A DNA stretch of 64,000 bases. Origin: Phaeotremella fagi. Lineage: Eukaryota; Basidiomycota; Tremellomycetes; Tremellales; Phaeotremellaceae. The position numbers were made by a program, and so were the translations under genes. The stretch spans positions 62,001 through 126,000 of the forward strand of contig BCHU01000015.1 of NCBI GenBank assembly GCA_001599715.1, written 5' to 3'. Positions 10,933-23,073 of the stretch are shown one piece after another. Below the pieces are notes generated by a model. The model worked only from the letters and a program-made list of their open reading frames with translations, ran no database searches and was not told the DNA's origin. Position 1 is the first letter of the stretch, and each line of letters begins with the position of its first letter.

Positions 10933-12992
10933 CTACTCATCTAAATCGACTTCATCCCTCGTAGCCTTCCCACCCCCTTCCTTCCGTCTCATACTGCCCC
11001 CAACCATCCTCTTTTTCCTCAATCCCTTCTCCTTCCCAACATCCCTCCCACCTCCACCAACTTCCTTACGTTTAACAGGGATCTTCGCGACCTGTCTCTT
11101 CTGATTTTTAGAAGGTTTCTTGAGATTCAACATGTAAGGTGGGACGTAACATCCAGATGATTTCAGTACGTTCGCGATACTATCAAGAAAACGTTAGAAT
11201 CCAATATCTTGCCTTACAAATGAATCGACATACCTTCGTAGATGAGTACTATCCTCGTCACTGAAAAACGTAATAGCCTTCCCCGGTCTCCCAGCACGTC
11301 CAGTCCGTCCAATCCGATGAATATAACTAGTAACGCTCTGCGGGAAATCGAAATTCAGAACCACTTTTATTCCTTTGAAATCCATCCCTCGAGCCAAAAC
11401 ATCAGTGACCACAAGTAACCAGCTCGATCCCTTTCTGAAATTGTCTATCGAATTTTCGCGGGTGGATTTTCCGATTCCAGAATGAATCTTATCGACTTTG
11501 ATTGAATCCATTAGGAGTTCTTTCGTTAGGGATTCACATCTTTCTATGGATTGAACGAATATTATTGAGGGGTAGGGAAGGTTTCCGGAGGTGATTAATT
11601 GACGGAGAGCGAGGATTTTACCGTGTTCGTTTGAGGTGTAGACCAGTGATTGTTCTATTGAGGTGGTTGCTGAATCCCTAGAGAGTCAAATCAGTATACA
11701 ATAGTGATTCACTAGTTACCAGATACCCACTTTACTCCGACAACAACACGAACTCCACCTTCTTTCAACCATTTCCTACCAATCTCCTCAACTCCTGCCG
11801 GCATAGTCGCAGATAAGAAACATTTCTGTAAATCCGGATAAGTACAAGCTTCAAGAATAGGTTGAATTTGAGGTATGAAATCTGATGAAAGTAATCGATC
11901 GGATTCGTCGAGAATCAGATGTTGGGTACTACATTGAAGTTAGTTTGTCAAACAGTGAACTGCGTAATAGACTTACTTGGCTAAGGACACTTTTCCAGAG
12001 TCGACTAGATGATGTAAACGTTCAGGTGTTGAGATCAAGATATCGATCCCGAGAGGTGAAGTTGAAGATCTGGATCCAGTTGCGATGTCCAACTCATCCT
12101 CGTCGTCATCGCTACCATCAACATCCTCATCATGTTCACCATCTTCGCTTCCGTCTTCTTCCTCATCATCTTCATCCCCTTCCTCTTCATCTCCATTCCC
12201 AGGTGAAGCTTCACAAACAGCTTTCTCCGTCGCCTTACTCAGAACCAAACATCTCCAATTCCTACCAGTACAAACGACCTTAGCGACTTGAGAGATTTGA
12301 ACCGCCAAGTCGAAAGTGGGGACAACGACCAGAGCTCTAATGCCCATCCCGTTTCCGTTTCCATTGCGACGTAGACTTCTACAGGGATCACCGAGTTTAA
12401 CAATAGTAGGTAACAAATATGCTAACGTCTTCCCAGATCCAGTGGGTGCAATACACAGTGTATCATTCCCTTCGAGTAAACTTCCAGCAACGGAACATTG
12501 CACACCCCAAAGTGAATTGATGTTCGCGTTTTTGAGAGCCATCAATAAAGGTTTACCAGCTCTGGAGGTTGTTGGAACATTAGGATGATTTAAAAGAGCT
12601 GGTATGTTGTTATGGATAGATTTGGGTAGAGGTTCATTCCCTGAGATAGTGATTTTCTGTTGTGGAGGTGCAATCGTTGTTGGTTCCTCTTCGTCGTCTG
12701 ATGAAGATATCGAAGGTGATCGGGGTCGTTTCGTCTTAACAGGGTTTGAGGTTGGATGGGTACCGAAGAAGTCTAATGATTGAGGTAGAGAGGCAGGTAG
12801 ATGATCCTTATTCGACGCTTTTCCTTTGCCTTTATCTTTTTTGTTTTTCTAAAAGAACAAGTCAGTAAATCTTTCACCAGCAAACCAAAAAATACTCCAA
12901 CTTACACCGTTGAAAAGATCTATATCATGTTTAAACTTTGATTTATCAAATCTAGCACCACCAGCAGTGAGTAGATTGAATGCTGTACTCAT
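10933..12992 (-). CDS. ROK1: DEAD-box ATP-dependent RNA helicase, Rok1/DDX52 type
   Basis: ATG at 12992-12990, stop at 10935-10933. The N-terminal [17 protein letters not shown] and SLDFFG segments are characteristic of Rok1, a nucleolar helicase for 40S subunit assembly at early cleavage sites and for snR30 release. Helicase motifs are in order: APTGSGKT (I), STPERL (Ib), DESD (II, not DEAD), SATMP (III), [10 protein letters not shown] (V) and [10 protein letters not shown] (VI). An intron of about 55 nt splits the region before DESD, giving [15 protein letters not shown] long acidic D/E stretch (roughly 12070-12210) is inserted inside the first RecA domain before motif Ib, an unusual place. 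The basic C-terminus ([19 protein letters not shown]) is typical of nucleolar proteins. Confidence 0.9.
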
Positions 12993-13209
12993 AATGAGAT
13001 GGTATCGATCCTGATAAAATGAATTTGAGGAATGTTAAATGTTGAAAATAAATTTTATCTGTGTAGACTTTTGAAAACAAAACCACGTGGCAAACCCAGT
13101 GAGATCAAATCGATGAATTCTTATTGGATTTCTGGCATTTTCATCACGATCTCATGCATAGAAATAACCAAAAATCATAAATAAAATTATCAGACAACCA
13201 CTCTCCACC

Positions 13210-14729
13210 ATGTCGAGGTCATCGCTGCGCGGAACTCCATCGAAATTCTCATCAAAAGTGACGCTACTCTCTCAAGATTCGATTCCGATCAAAACAGAAC
13301 CAGACGCCTCTTCGTCCAGCACTTCGACCCCAGTGTCATCCTACACAACCTTGAGAAGAAGCACCAGATCAACCACTATAGATTCATCACATAAAATCGA
13401 TCTTTCGAAATACGCCTACGAAACGACGACTCCGGAAACACCAAGGAAAAGAATCAAGATCGAGCCAACGACGCCGATCGAGATCAAACCGAAAGCTTCA
13501 CCGTCGACACCTAGATCTTCCAAGAAACCTGTTATCCAACTTTCTTTGGATAAACCTCACCCGGCACCTGCAAAATGGGAGGAACAATATCGTTTGATTG
13601 AACATATGAGAGCTGGACTTGTAGCACCAGTAGATGATATGTGAGTAATGAGAGTCTTATCGAATGACAGACTAATTCGTGAATAGGGGATGTGAAAGAC
13701 CTAGAACAATTACCGATGGCGACCCAAAGGTAGCTTCTATCTCCAAATGCCACTAACAAGCAGACAATCCGATTCCACATCCTAATCTCCCTAATGCTCT
13801 CCTCCCAGACCAAAGACCCAGTAACCTCCCAAGCAGTGACGAACCTACACAACAATCTCCCAGGGGGGCTAACGGCCGAATCACTCTCGAAAGCAACCAA
13901 AGAAGAGATTGAAAGTTCTATAAATAAAGTGGGGTTCTGGAGGAGGAAGGCGGAGTACATTCAAGCAGCTGCAATCACTTTAATGGAGGTTGAAGGGCCG
14001 ATGAAGGGCGACGTTCCGGATAGTTTGGATGGATTGTGTGCTTTGAAAGGTGTTGGACCTAAGATGGCTTTCTTGGCTCTTCAGGTGCGTACTTGGAAGC
14101 ATATTGGCTGGATACTAATGATTCGTTAGTGTGCTTGGGATATGTAGGTCAATTCAGCATTCTGTTGGTGCGCAGGTTTGAATATCATAACCTACAGAAA
14201 CGCTGGTATCGGAGTAGACGTACACGTCCACAGGATAACGAACAGATTGCGCTGGCATAAACCACAAACCACGACACCAGAACAGACGAGGTACGTCGAT
14301 TTCGAAAATAAAACCCCAAATGACCCCAAAAACTGACATCATAAACGTTTAGACTGAATCTGCAATCCTGGCTACCGAGTAATCTCCACAAACCCATAAA
14401 CCCCCTATTAGTAGGATTCGGCCAAGTAAGTTAAAGTGAAACCAAACGCCATTGGCAGTACAACTAACGACATGAAGATGATCTGTCAACCGGTAGGACC
14501 AAGATGCGACATCTGTCTCCTAAGCTCAGCCAAACTTTGTCCTTCCGCCGTCAAAAACGTAAACGCTGCGGGTAGGAAGGAGGTTGTATTTAATTTCGCT
14601 CCTCTGGCCAAAGTCGAAATCGGTTATGAGGGTTTACAGGTCATGTCGGATGTCAAGGATGAGATTCTTGAGCCTGGGATCAAGGAGGAGGGGGTGTTGG
14701 AGATTATCGACAGAGTAGATGGGAATTAG
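13210..14729 (+). CDS. NTH1: Endonuclease III homologue (bifunctional DNA glycosylase/AP lyase)
   Basis: ATG at 13210, TAG at 14727-14729, several introns of about 45-55 nt. The N-terminus is basic and Ser/Thr-rich with PRKRIKIE, a possible nuclear signal. The HhH-GPD core is complete: [14 protein letters not shown], the hairpin LKGVGPKMA with the catalytic lysine, and [15 protein letters not shown] with the catalytic aspartate. The C-terminal iron-sulfur ligands follow as C-x6-C-x2-C-x7-C ([11 protein letters not shown]...LC). The enzyme excises oxidised pyrimidines and nicks the abasic site in base excision repair. The CAWD stretch is encoded by a 14-nt microexon (14130-14143) between a 45-nt intron (14085-14129) and a 54-nt intron (14144-14197). 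Confidence 0.92.
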
Positions 14730-15008
14730 ATATTAGGATTTGCAGGGAATATTGGTAATCAGTTGTACGTTTGTTCAGACGTATTTTGTTCAGTCATCTT
14801 GCATGGAGACATCTTTTGTTCACAACATGTAAATTGACATAGGCCTCGTCATGAGCATCTTTTATGCAAATGCTCCAACAGAAAGATCCTTTATCATAGT
14901 CGACACATTAGAAACCAAAGTCTTCCAATCGAATGTCGTTTGTTCACCGACTCTTTCAGATGACATTTCAACTTCTACATCCACTTTTACAAAATGCCCA
15001 TATTCAAC

Positions 15009-16178
15009 ATGTCAACATCACCCACCACAAATATATCATCAAACCACACAAACCACCCCAGCCTCACAGACTTGCCATGGGAACTGATTCACATGGTTAC
15101 ACAAAAATTACGCTCTCAACTAAAGATGGAAACAGTATCAAACTTAACACTGGTAAACCACGAGTTTTACAGTCAACTCAATGAATCCTTGTACACGACA
15201 TTCACTATCTCACAGAAATCAAAAGGGTTTTTTTCAAGTTTCCAATCTATGAATAAACAAACCGAAGAGAGAGATGAACTGAAGAGGTACCTCAGTAATC
15301 CAGCTGTGTTTGATTCTACAAACCTCTTAACACTCTATCCAGCAACTAGAAAATGGATCAATCTGCAAAAAGTCTCCACACTTCATATACAAGATCAGCC
15401 CTTCTATAGCATTTTCCCCCAAATACCCTCAAAGGTTCTATCTCAAAACGAAATGTTCAATCTTCGATTAAACAATGTCAAGGAGGTGTGTTTTGGGAGT
15501 GGATCCATCAATAGGTTACCAAATTCCAAAGACCCAGTTTATAATTTTAGCGAAGAACTCAAGCGAATTCCACACGTCAGTCATATACACTGTCAGTATG
15601 AAGAACCCTTCATCGATTCAATGAGCCAGCTGCACAGGATTAGGTACAGCCCATTCGCGACTTTCAAATTTCTTTGGCGTATCCAAGCATTATCAAAAAA
15701 CCCAAATGTGGACAGAACCGTTAGTCTATACAACATACGGTGGGGGTCGCAAATTTCCTGTGTAGACCAAATCAATTGCACAATACGTATTTTCTACTCG
15801 ACAAGAATTTATGATGAAAAATCATGTGCTGAAGAGGTCCTATGGCGCTTGAATGATCTCAACCTCCAAAGTGATTACAATATCACGGCGCTGCAGAGGT
15901 GTGAAGACTTTGCAGGAATGGTCCATATTAGAGAAGAAACAGATGAGGACAGCCATTCCAGGCAAGAAATAGAAGTCTTCAACTTTTTTGGTGGTTGTTT
16001 GACATCCATGTCACAAGAGGACACAATATCAGAGCTTTCAAGACTATACACAACACAACGAGAAATTAATGGACATTTTTTTTCAAAGCTAGAGACAGTG
16101 GAAGAACGATTAGCTACAATCAAGTTCCACGATTCATTAGGTGATACCGATACTTTTTATCTCACTCATGATATCTGA
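15009..16178 (+). CDS. F-box-like protein, family A copy 1
   Basis: Single-exon gene, 389 codons. The ATG at 15009 (MSTSPTT) was chosen over the upstream ATG at 14994 because paralogues begin MST or MSE at this point. The N-terminus has an F-box-like helix pattern: LPWELIHMVTQKL, then NHEFYSQLNESLYTTFTIS. The middle carries the family blocks LYPATRKW and VSTLHIQDQP, then NVKEVCFG. The C-terminus ends DTDTFYLTHDI, the family signature. F-box proteins usually present substrates to SCF ubiquitin ligases; that role is inferred, not shown. The 80 bp upstream resembles that of copy 2 (TTCTACATCCACTTTT shared), so the duplication included the promoter. Confidence 0.7.
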   Translation: MSTSPTTNISSNHTNHPSLTDLPWELIHMVTQKLRSQLKMETVSNLTLVNHEFYSQLNESLYTTFTISQKSKGFFSSFQSMNKQTEERDELKRYLSNPAVFDSTNLLTLYPATRKWINLQKVSTLHIQDQPFYSIFPQIPSKVLSQNEMFNLRLNNVKEVCFGSGSINRLPNSKDPVYNFSEELKRIPHVSHIHCQYEEPFIDSMSQLHRIRYSPFATFKFLWRIQALSKNPNVDRTVSLYNIRWGSQISCVDQINCTIRIFYSTRIYDEKSCAEEVLWRLNDLNLQSDYNITALQRCEDFAGMVHIREETDEDSHSRQEIEVFNFFGGCLTSMSQEDTISELSRLYTTQREINGHFFSKLETVEERLATIKFHDSLGDTDTFYLTHDI

Positions 16179-16637
16179 GAAGGGTGTGTGACTGGAATGT
16201 GTTTGGTGGTTGAAAGTATGTGTCATATATGTAGATAGAGATGTGATATACTTGGGAACGTCTTTACTTACTGAGCAATTTCTCAATTGAATTTGGCGAT
16301 TTCAAACGAGATTTCTCTCCGTAACTTGCTTGTGAAATCGCCACTCAAAGCATGAAATTGTTTGGCCAGTAGCACATAAAAAGGAAAGGAAGAACAACTC
16401 AATGCATAGTCTCTGTCCATTCTCCTTCTTCCACTAATAAAAGGAGAGCCGTTGGAATTGATGTAGGCTCCACCTTGATCCTCCTTTATGCAGTTGTTGA
16501 AATGAATTCGGACACAACTTGTTGAATTTAGCAATGTCTTCCAATTAAATGTGGCTCAATTTCTCATCCAAATAATCCTTCGTCTTCTACATCCACTTTT
16601 CAAAAATCCCATATTGATCAATCAACATCAAATCAAC

Positions 16638-17780
16638 ATGTCAGAATCACCCATCACGTATACAGCGTCAGATCCCCCAAATTTGCCATGGGAATTGATA
16701 CACATGATCACCGATATACTACGCTCTCAGCTAAAGATGAAAACAGTATCAGAGATGACAAGGGCTAATCATGAATTTCACAATCAACTCAACAGAGAAC
16801 TATACAAGACATTCACTATTTCAGACAATTCAGAAGAGTTTTTCTCGAGTTTCAAAGAGAAGAATCTTACTGCAGAACAGATCAAAGAGCTTCAGCAATA
16901 CAGCAACTCCTCTAAAATCCACTTGGGAACGGCAAAACTTCTAAAACTTCATCCAGCAACTAGAAAATGGTATAAGCTTCAAAAAGTCACCACGCTCCAT
17001 ATAAGAGACCTTCCCTTATATCCTGTCATATCCGAGCTTACTTCAGACGTCATTTCGCAAAAAGGAGCACTTAGCTTTGAACTACCCAAGATCAAGGAGG
17101 TGGTCTTCGGGGACAAATGTTTTAGAACTTTTACATCTCGTCAGCTTTATGGCGGAAACATTGTTCCATACTCTGCTTTCATGGTTGATCTACAACGAAC
17201 CCTCAATCCCACTCACGTAAGGGTACAACATCCACATGAAGTTGGAACTACAAAGCTATATATGGCATCAATCGCTGCTGTCAGCATCGCGAACAAGACT
17301 TTTGAATGTCTCGGCCACCTTCACCGAAATGAGAAAGAGAGTTTCATCACAAGTTTCTATAATCTTGCTATGTTTGAGCAAACGATTAACATCAATGACT
17401 TGACAGGAATAGTCCGACTACATTATACCTCAGAGCTATTTCCGAAGAAGATAGATGGTGGTAAAAGGGACCTTTCATCCTCAGAAAGGTGTAAAACGTT
17501 TACCCGGGCATTCGATTTACGACCGACGGGAGATGAACATTCACCCCATTTGTCACAAACATGAATTGAAGTTTTCAATTTCCTCGGTGGATGCACAGAC
17601 ACCATGTCGCGAGGTGAAGTGAATCTGACCTTATTAGAACTATACAAGGCAGAAGCAAGGAAATATGAGCTTCAAGGCAGAGAAGGGTAGGAAACTCCGG
17701 AGGATAGAATGGCATCAATCACTTTTCACGAGTCATTCACAGACCCCGGGGATGTGTTTTACTCGACTCATAATATTTGA
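16638..17780 (+). pseudogene. F-box-like family A copy 2, two in-frame stops
   Basis: Starts MSESPITYTAS and follows copy 1 closely (LPWELIHMITDILRSQLKMK, LHPATRKW, TLHIRDLPLYP). The frame is broken by TGA at 17562-17564 and TAG at 17688-17690 but is otherwise uninterrupted to the family C-terminus FTDPGDVFYSTHNI and a TGA at 17778-17780. Sequence between and after the stops is still clearly family-like (IEVFNFLGGCTDTMS), so the damage is recent and no frameshift is needed. Splicing out both stops would remove conserved blocks, so an intron is unlikely. A truncated 308-codon protein could still be made. Confidence 0.75.
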
Positions 17781-18214
17781 GATTGCGGAACAGAAGGATA
17801 ATGAGGTGTCGGATTTTCTGGCTATGCATATGTACTGCTTAATGAATGATCTTTGTGTTTTGTGTCTTCTTTTAGCCAACAACAAGCGCTCATCGTTGAC
17901 TTAGTATTCTTGCTGTTGCAACTACCTCTCAGTAAAATTACTCAAATTGTCCATATTCATACCACACTTGCCTTCTTTACTCCTTCTATGATGATTTCAG
18001 AATTTGTAGTCATGATATGTCTCGGGAGTAAAAGAAATTTTGAGAGTCTTTGTTTGATTGAAAGGAAATACTGTCTGAGAACAAAATAGAGCCTTCCAGG
18101 TGACTTTTTTCTATTCTACTTTTTGAATACCTATAGTACCATGTAACCCTACACACCTGTCATCTAACCCTCATCACGAAAAATTTTGGTTATAACGTTT
18201 CCGCTAATATCACA

Positions 18215-19330
18215 ATGTCAACCACAGTCTGTCGTTCAAGTCCAAAAGCAAACCTACCTTGGGAAATTATCTACATGATCACAGAAGAATTATGCAGACA
18301 AAACAAACTAAAAACAGTATCGAATTTCACCGTCGCCAACACTAATACATACTATCGTCTTAACAACAAATTTCTATATAGAAGATTCACCATCTCGACT
18401 AAATCCGATGATTTCTTCTCGAGCTTCAATGAGAAGAAAACTCAAGAGCAAATCAGGGAACTTCAAACATACTGCAATGTATCTGGTGATCTCAACTCGG
18501 TCGATCTACTCAAAGTTCAGTCAACCACAAGAAAATGGTGTAATCTTCGAACAGTTTCGGTTTTTCATGTAAGGGATATCCCAACCCGTCCACTGTTCTC
18601 ACAACTCAACTTGATGGATTCTGAATGTGAATTCAAATTATCCAATGTCAAAGAAGTAGTCTTTGGACAGACTGCAATTGCCTCACTAGGATATGGAAGT
18701 TCAGGTGAAGCTCCAAGTGTTCCTCTTGAAAGCCTGTTTGCGGATCTTCGACTTCTTCCAAACGTCACTCATTTACGGTTTCAATATCCGGATCCCAAAA
18801 GGTATCAGACAAGAACTGAGTGCTATACATATAGAGTTAGCTGTATCATTAACAAAGGCTATGTGGATTTAACATCTTGCAATCAAGATCAGAGTCAAAA
18901 CCCAGATAATCTTCAAAGCAAGAGAACAACTGTCAGCAGCTACAATCTTTCTGCTCGTCAAAAAGTACACTTCGCCCCAAAAATGGAAACCACTTTGCGA
19001 TTACACTACTCTTCACAGCCATGGTCAGAACAAGATCTCGATCCGTGGTGGAAATGCGACTATTTTGCTGAACAATATGCTTTACGTTCCGAAGAATATA
19101 AAAACACTCTGTCAAAAGCAAGCATTGAGATATTTAACTTTCAGGGTAGCTTTACAAGGTTTGTGTCGTGTGAAGAAATATGTGAAAGATTGACAGAGAT
19201 CTACCGGGACAAAAGATCCTCTTGGGGAACAAGTTATTTGGAAAGTGCAGAGGAAAAAATGGAATCGTTGAAATTCTATGATGAGGGTACGGATCCAATG
19301 GATGAGTTCTACGCCACTGTTGATATCTGA
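18215..19330 (+). CDS. F-box-like protein, family A copy 3
   Basis: Single exon, 371 codons, starting MSTTVCRSS. F-box-like start LPWEIIYMITEELCRQ, followed by LNNKFLYRRFTIS, the STTRKWCNLRTVSVFHVRD block, NVKEVVFGQ, and the signature ending TDPMDEFYATVDI with TGA at 19328-19330. No frame damage was seen. About 434 bp of spacer separates it from copy 2; short open frames there have no support. Function is inferred only from the F-box-like fold. Confidence 0.72.
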   Translation: MSTTVCRSSPKANLPWEIIYMITEELCRQNKLKTVSNFTVANTNTYYRLNNKFLYRRFTISTKSDDFFSSFNEKKTQEQIRELQTYCNVSGDLNSVDLLKVQSTTRKWCNLRTVSVFHVRDIPTRPLFSQLNLMDSECEFKLSNVKEVVFGQTAIASLGYGSSGEAPSVPLESLFADLRLLPNVTHLRFQYPDPKRYQTRTECYTYRVSCIINKGYVDLTSCNQDQSQNPDNLQSKRTTVSSYNLSARQKVHFAPKMETTLRLHYSSQPWSEQDLDPWWKCDYFAEQYALRSEEYKNTLSKASIEIFNFQGSFTRFVSCEEICERLTEIYRDKRSSWGTSYLESAEEKMESLKFYDEGTDPMDEFYATVDI

Positions 19331-19712
19331 GACGAGTTTGTACCATGTAGTTACTGTTATCTATTTATTGTTAGCGTGCAAGATTGCCGCACTATTCAAT
19401 TACCGTAAAGCAAAGTCGATCAGAAAAATGGACTGCACAAAAAAACTTATATGCAATATCAACTCTCCTTTGTCCCAGTGACAAAAGTGACACAGTCCAG
19501 TTGCACAGAATACTTGAATTTTGGAAGCGCCACAAATCATTGTACTGTACAACAATCATCATACTGTGAACTTTTGTCCACTACACCATGAAAGGAGAGC
19601 TAGCTGTATCTAAAAGTGAAGAAGCCTTTCCAACATTCCTCCTTCTGGTTGCTCAACAACTAACCAATCTTCAGCTTCACTTCAATTCGAAAAATCAGTG
19701 CAAAATATCAAA

Positions 19713-20828
19713 ATGTCAACAACATCAGAGCCCTCACTTGAAGGAATTCCATGGGAGTTGAAGTGTATGATTGCAGAGGAATTATCCAGCAAGCAATTGC
19801 TAAAATCACTCTCAGAGTGGTTGGTGGTCAATAAACAAACTTACCATCACTTGATTGGATATCTGTATAGAACGATCACCATCACAGCCAAATCAAATAG
19901 TCTATTTTCAAGCTTCAATAAAGGGGACATTGGTGAGGAGGGATGGAAAGAGCTGGTAGAATATTGTTCTAGACCGGAGGATTTTAGAGATATGAATCCA
20001 GTCAACTTTCATTCAGCCACAAGAAATTGGTCCAACCTTCGACGAGTTTCAACACTCCATATTAGAGAACTTCCGGACTACCCAATCTTCTCACAGCTTA
20101 AACTGGAGGCATCAGAAAGTGAGCAACAAAGCTTCACTCTGCCTAATATCAAAGATGTTGTTTTTGGTGAAAAAGTTATCACGGAATTAAACAATTGGAG
20201 AACAGCTCGAGGTGATAGAGGAAACCACTTGTTGAAAGATATTCAGATATTTCCTGATATCGATCATTTACGCTTCCAATATTCGAAAGATCGCGGGATA
20301 GTAACTACATCCCAGCTCATACAACAGGAGGTAATTCAGTTTTTTGAAGGTACAAAGTATTCTAGGGGTTGCAAGGTTTCTCATGGTGAAGGTGAAGATC
20401 ATACTGCAGAGTGTCAAGGTCCTGAGCTCATGGTTAGCTTCTACAATATCAACAAAGATCGAGATGTTGGTTATGCTATGTGTAGCAGGTCTAACAAGCG
20501 TTTTCACTATTCCTCAAAACTTCTTAAAGGGAATGGCAGTAACGATCCTTCAGGCTACACTGCGTTAGGGAGGTGTCGAGATTTGTTCCGGGAAATGCCA
20601 GTCTACTGGGGCAAATTCTATCACCCAAGAAATAAATCGAGTTTTTTTAATTTCCTAGGTGGTTGCTCGACAAACGTCTCCAATGAAGTCATCCTGCCAA
20701 GCTTGTTAAAAGTTTATCAGGGAAGTGGTTACAAAATTGCAGGGGCCGAGGATCGAATACGCTCATTCAGATTCTATGATACATCGACTGATCCCAAAGA
20801 TGTGTTCTATTCCACTCATGATATCTAG
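19713..20828 (+). CDS. F-box-like protein, family A copy 4
   Basis: Single exon, 371 codons from MSTTSEPSLEG. An in-frame ATG at 19698 adds five residues, but paralogue alignment favours 19713. The family blocks are IPWELKCMIAEELSS, LIGYLYRTITIT, SATRNWSNLRRVSTLHIRE, NIKDVVFGEK, FFNFLGGCST and the ending TDPKDVFYSTHDI. Intact. It is the last gene of the tandem A1-A4 array, all on the plus strand with spacers of about 380-460 bp. Confidence 0.72.
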   Translation: MSTTSEPSLEGIPWELKCMIAEELSSKQLLKSLSEWLVVNKQTYHHLIGYLYRTITITAKSNSLFSSFNKGDIGEEGWKELVEYCSRPEDFRDMNPVNFHSATRNWSNLRRVSTLHIRELPDYPIFSQLKLEASESEQQSFTLPNIKDVVFGEKVITELNNWRTARGDRGNHLLKDIQIFPDIDHLRFQYSKDRGIVTTSQLIQQEVIQFFEGTKYSRGCKVSHGEGEDHTAECQGPELMVSFYNINKDRDVGYAMCSRSNKRFHYSSKLLKGNGSNDPSGYTALGRCRDLFREMPVYWGKFYHPRNKSSFFNFLGGCSTNVSNEVILPSLLKVYQGSGYKIAGAEDRIRSFRFYDTSTDPKDVFYSTHDI

Positions 20829-21049
20829 CAGAGATTTGAGATAGCGAAAGAGTAAGGGTTTGTTGAGGTGTTGTCGGGTTGGTTTGGTATCATGTACAGT
20901 GGTTTCACGTAGTCTTAGGAAAGTATGAACTCTCTCGATTGATTTTATTATTCCAAAAACTCAACATTACATCTCAGTGGGAGTGGCCAGCAAAAGAAAT
21001 GTTACATTTTTACAACCAATACAAACGTTAAACCATGAAGCTGACCAAA

Positions 21050-22641
21050 TTACACTTCCAAAACGAACTTGATTCTCCCCTGGAGATTCTCCAAATCAAT
21101 CAACGCCAATCCTTCTCCCCCGTTGTCATCCCGAGTCCACGTCTCATCAATCCAAGCTCTCAACTGTCGTTCCAAAACGTCATTATCCGTCTCCCCATCC
21201 AGATTCAGATGACCGGAGACAACGTCTGAGTTGTCCATTATGAAAGTCCAGGATGAACTGAGATAAATGTCTGGAATTGGGGTTCCAGGTTTGATACTAT
21301 CAGGTGAAGGGATGGAGTTGATAAACGCCGTTGTGAATTGTTCCAGTCTTCGATGTTGTTTCTCTTCTATGAGTTTCGGTACCATGGGGATCGGTGGAGG
21401 TGGGAGACATATGGTAGGTCTTGGAGTCTCTGGTAAGAGTTGATAGTAATGTCTCACACCCGGAAAATTAGGGAAATCCCCAAATTCTTTCATTTGACAA
21501 TTGAACACCGCTAATCGATCCCACCAACCTTGGCGTAGTTTAAACAATCTATGACCTAGTCCTCGACGAATGTTTGATTGATTTAGAGCTGATATATCGA
21601 TTGATCCCCCCACGAAATGTGGATGACTTGTATCTGGTAATACTGGACCACGTAGAATTAAGTTGATTGGATTGGTACCGTAGATGAAAGCTTTTAGTAG
21701 AGGGTGATTGTCGGGGCTATTCCATTCAGCCATGATCGCAGAGTCATTGTTTCTAGATTGAAATCGGAGTACGGGATGATCAGTTGGGTGGATCCTACCA
21801 TGACCAAGAACAGGTGGTGTATTCGGTATCGTTCTTGTGATCGATGATCTCCTAGGACGTTGGGGAGAATTCAGACTTGGAGGTATCCGTGGATAAGTCG
21901 TAAAAACTTCGACGACTTCTTTCGATAGAATCAAACTAGTGACGTTAGGTGCTAACCTATATCTATTCCTTTCCATTGCAACCAAAAAATCACAAATATC
22001 TTCAATACTCCAAGATCCCAACGAAATACCTGAATCCGTAGGTATATCCGTACAACATTTCAAAGATAATACCAAGAAATTCTCACAGATACTTTGAAAA
22101 GGTATCGAATCGATTACAATAGCGTTGACGTAGAACCAATTAACCATCCGTCGTAAATTCTGGTTTTCTTTCATGAAATATCGACCTCTTTCGCGTGCCT
22201 TTTGCAGCTGTTTTGAAAGATTTCTAACCTCTATTTGATCATCTTCTTCAATCCATAAGAGACCCTGGGAAGTTCTTGATGAGATTGTGATGACTCGGTA
22301 TAAATGGGGTGTGACTATGTCGTAGGACTGTTTGGAAAGAGTTTGGAGTTGTCGAAGTGGATTGAGGAGTGATGAGGAAGATAAGGTCTCTGAGATTATT
22401 TCGAGAATCTGGGTTTGATTCGTTGGATTGAGGGATTTAGCTATTGGGAGCGGTGCGGTAGATATCTCCAGTGGTAGTGACTATAATGTCATCTCAGATT
22501 TAGTACATCGTTTGGTGAATTCATAACAAAAAGGTCACTCACAATCGTTTCCCTCTTACTTTCCCCCTTGCTTTCCCACACTTCCCTACGCCTTGGAAAC
22601 ATCAATTTAATGCCAGAAGAAGTTGTAGAAGAGGGAGACAT
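21050..22641 (-). CDS. F-box-like protein, divergent relative
   Basis: Two exons (22641-22543 and 22480-21050) separated by a 62-nt intron (gtgagt...atag) give 509 residues in frame. After a basic leader (MFPRRREVWESK) comes an F-box-like segment ending LSKQSYDIVTPHLYRVITIS, the same helix-helix-PHLYR pattern as families A and B. The rest is proline-rich with no recognised domain (LPETPRPTICLPPPPIPMVP). It lacks both the family A C-terminus and the family B C-x2-C, so it is placed apart. It is divergently oriented to the family B gene starting at 23074 and shares a promoter region of about 430 bp. Confidence 0.65.
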
Positions 22642-23073
22642 CGTGTGAGCATCTATGGAGTAGATCTATGACATCAAGATGGAGTTAAATGCATGAGAAT
22701 AAGAAGAATAAAGATATTCGAGATTGAAGATATTAAAGATTTAAGTTAGTCACAGCTTTGAGCCGGATGGATCGTGGCGTTCGTTTCACCTTAGATGGAT
22801 TTTTGATGTGAATTTATCGTTTTTAGACTGTCATTTCCATGCATTATCCTCTTTTTGGAGGTCTGATATGGATATACACACTGGTAAGAGACGCCTGTTG
22901 TCCCAATGCAGCTAACATAAGGTCGTGAAATGGATAAAAAGCATCCTCATTGACTGTTGAGTACACGAATGCCACCAAACACACACTCAATTCAATCTGA
23001 AACTGTCTGTTCTCTATTCCACATTGATCGTTTTTTTTCAATTTCTCTGTACTTTTTTATCATCAATACCAAC

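Noticed and set aside
12085..12291. Serine-rich frame opposite the ROK1 acidic insert
   Set aside because: Reverse complement of GAA/GAT repeats; a compositional artefact.
17665..18089. Open frames after family A copy 2
   Set aside because: Out-of-frame shadows of the pseudogene tail and AT-rich spacer; the real tail is in the original frame.
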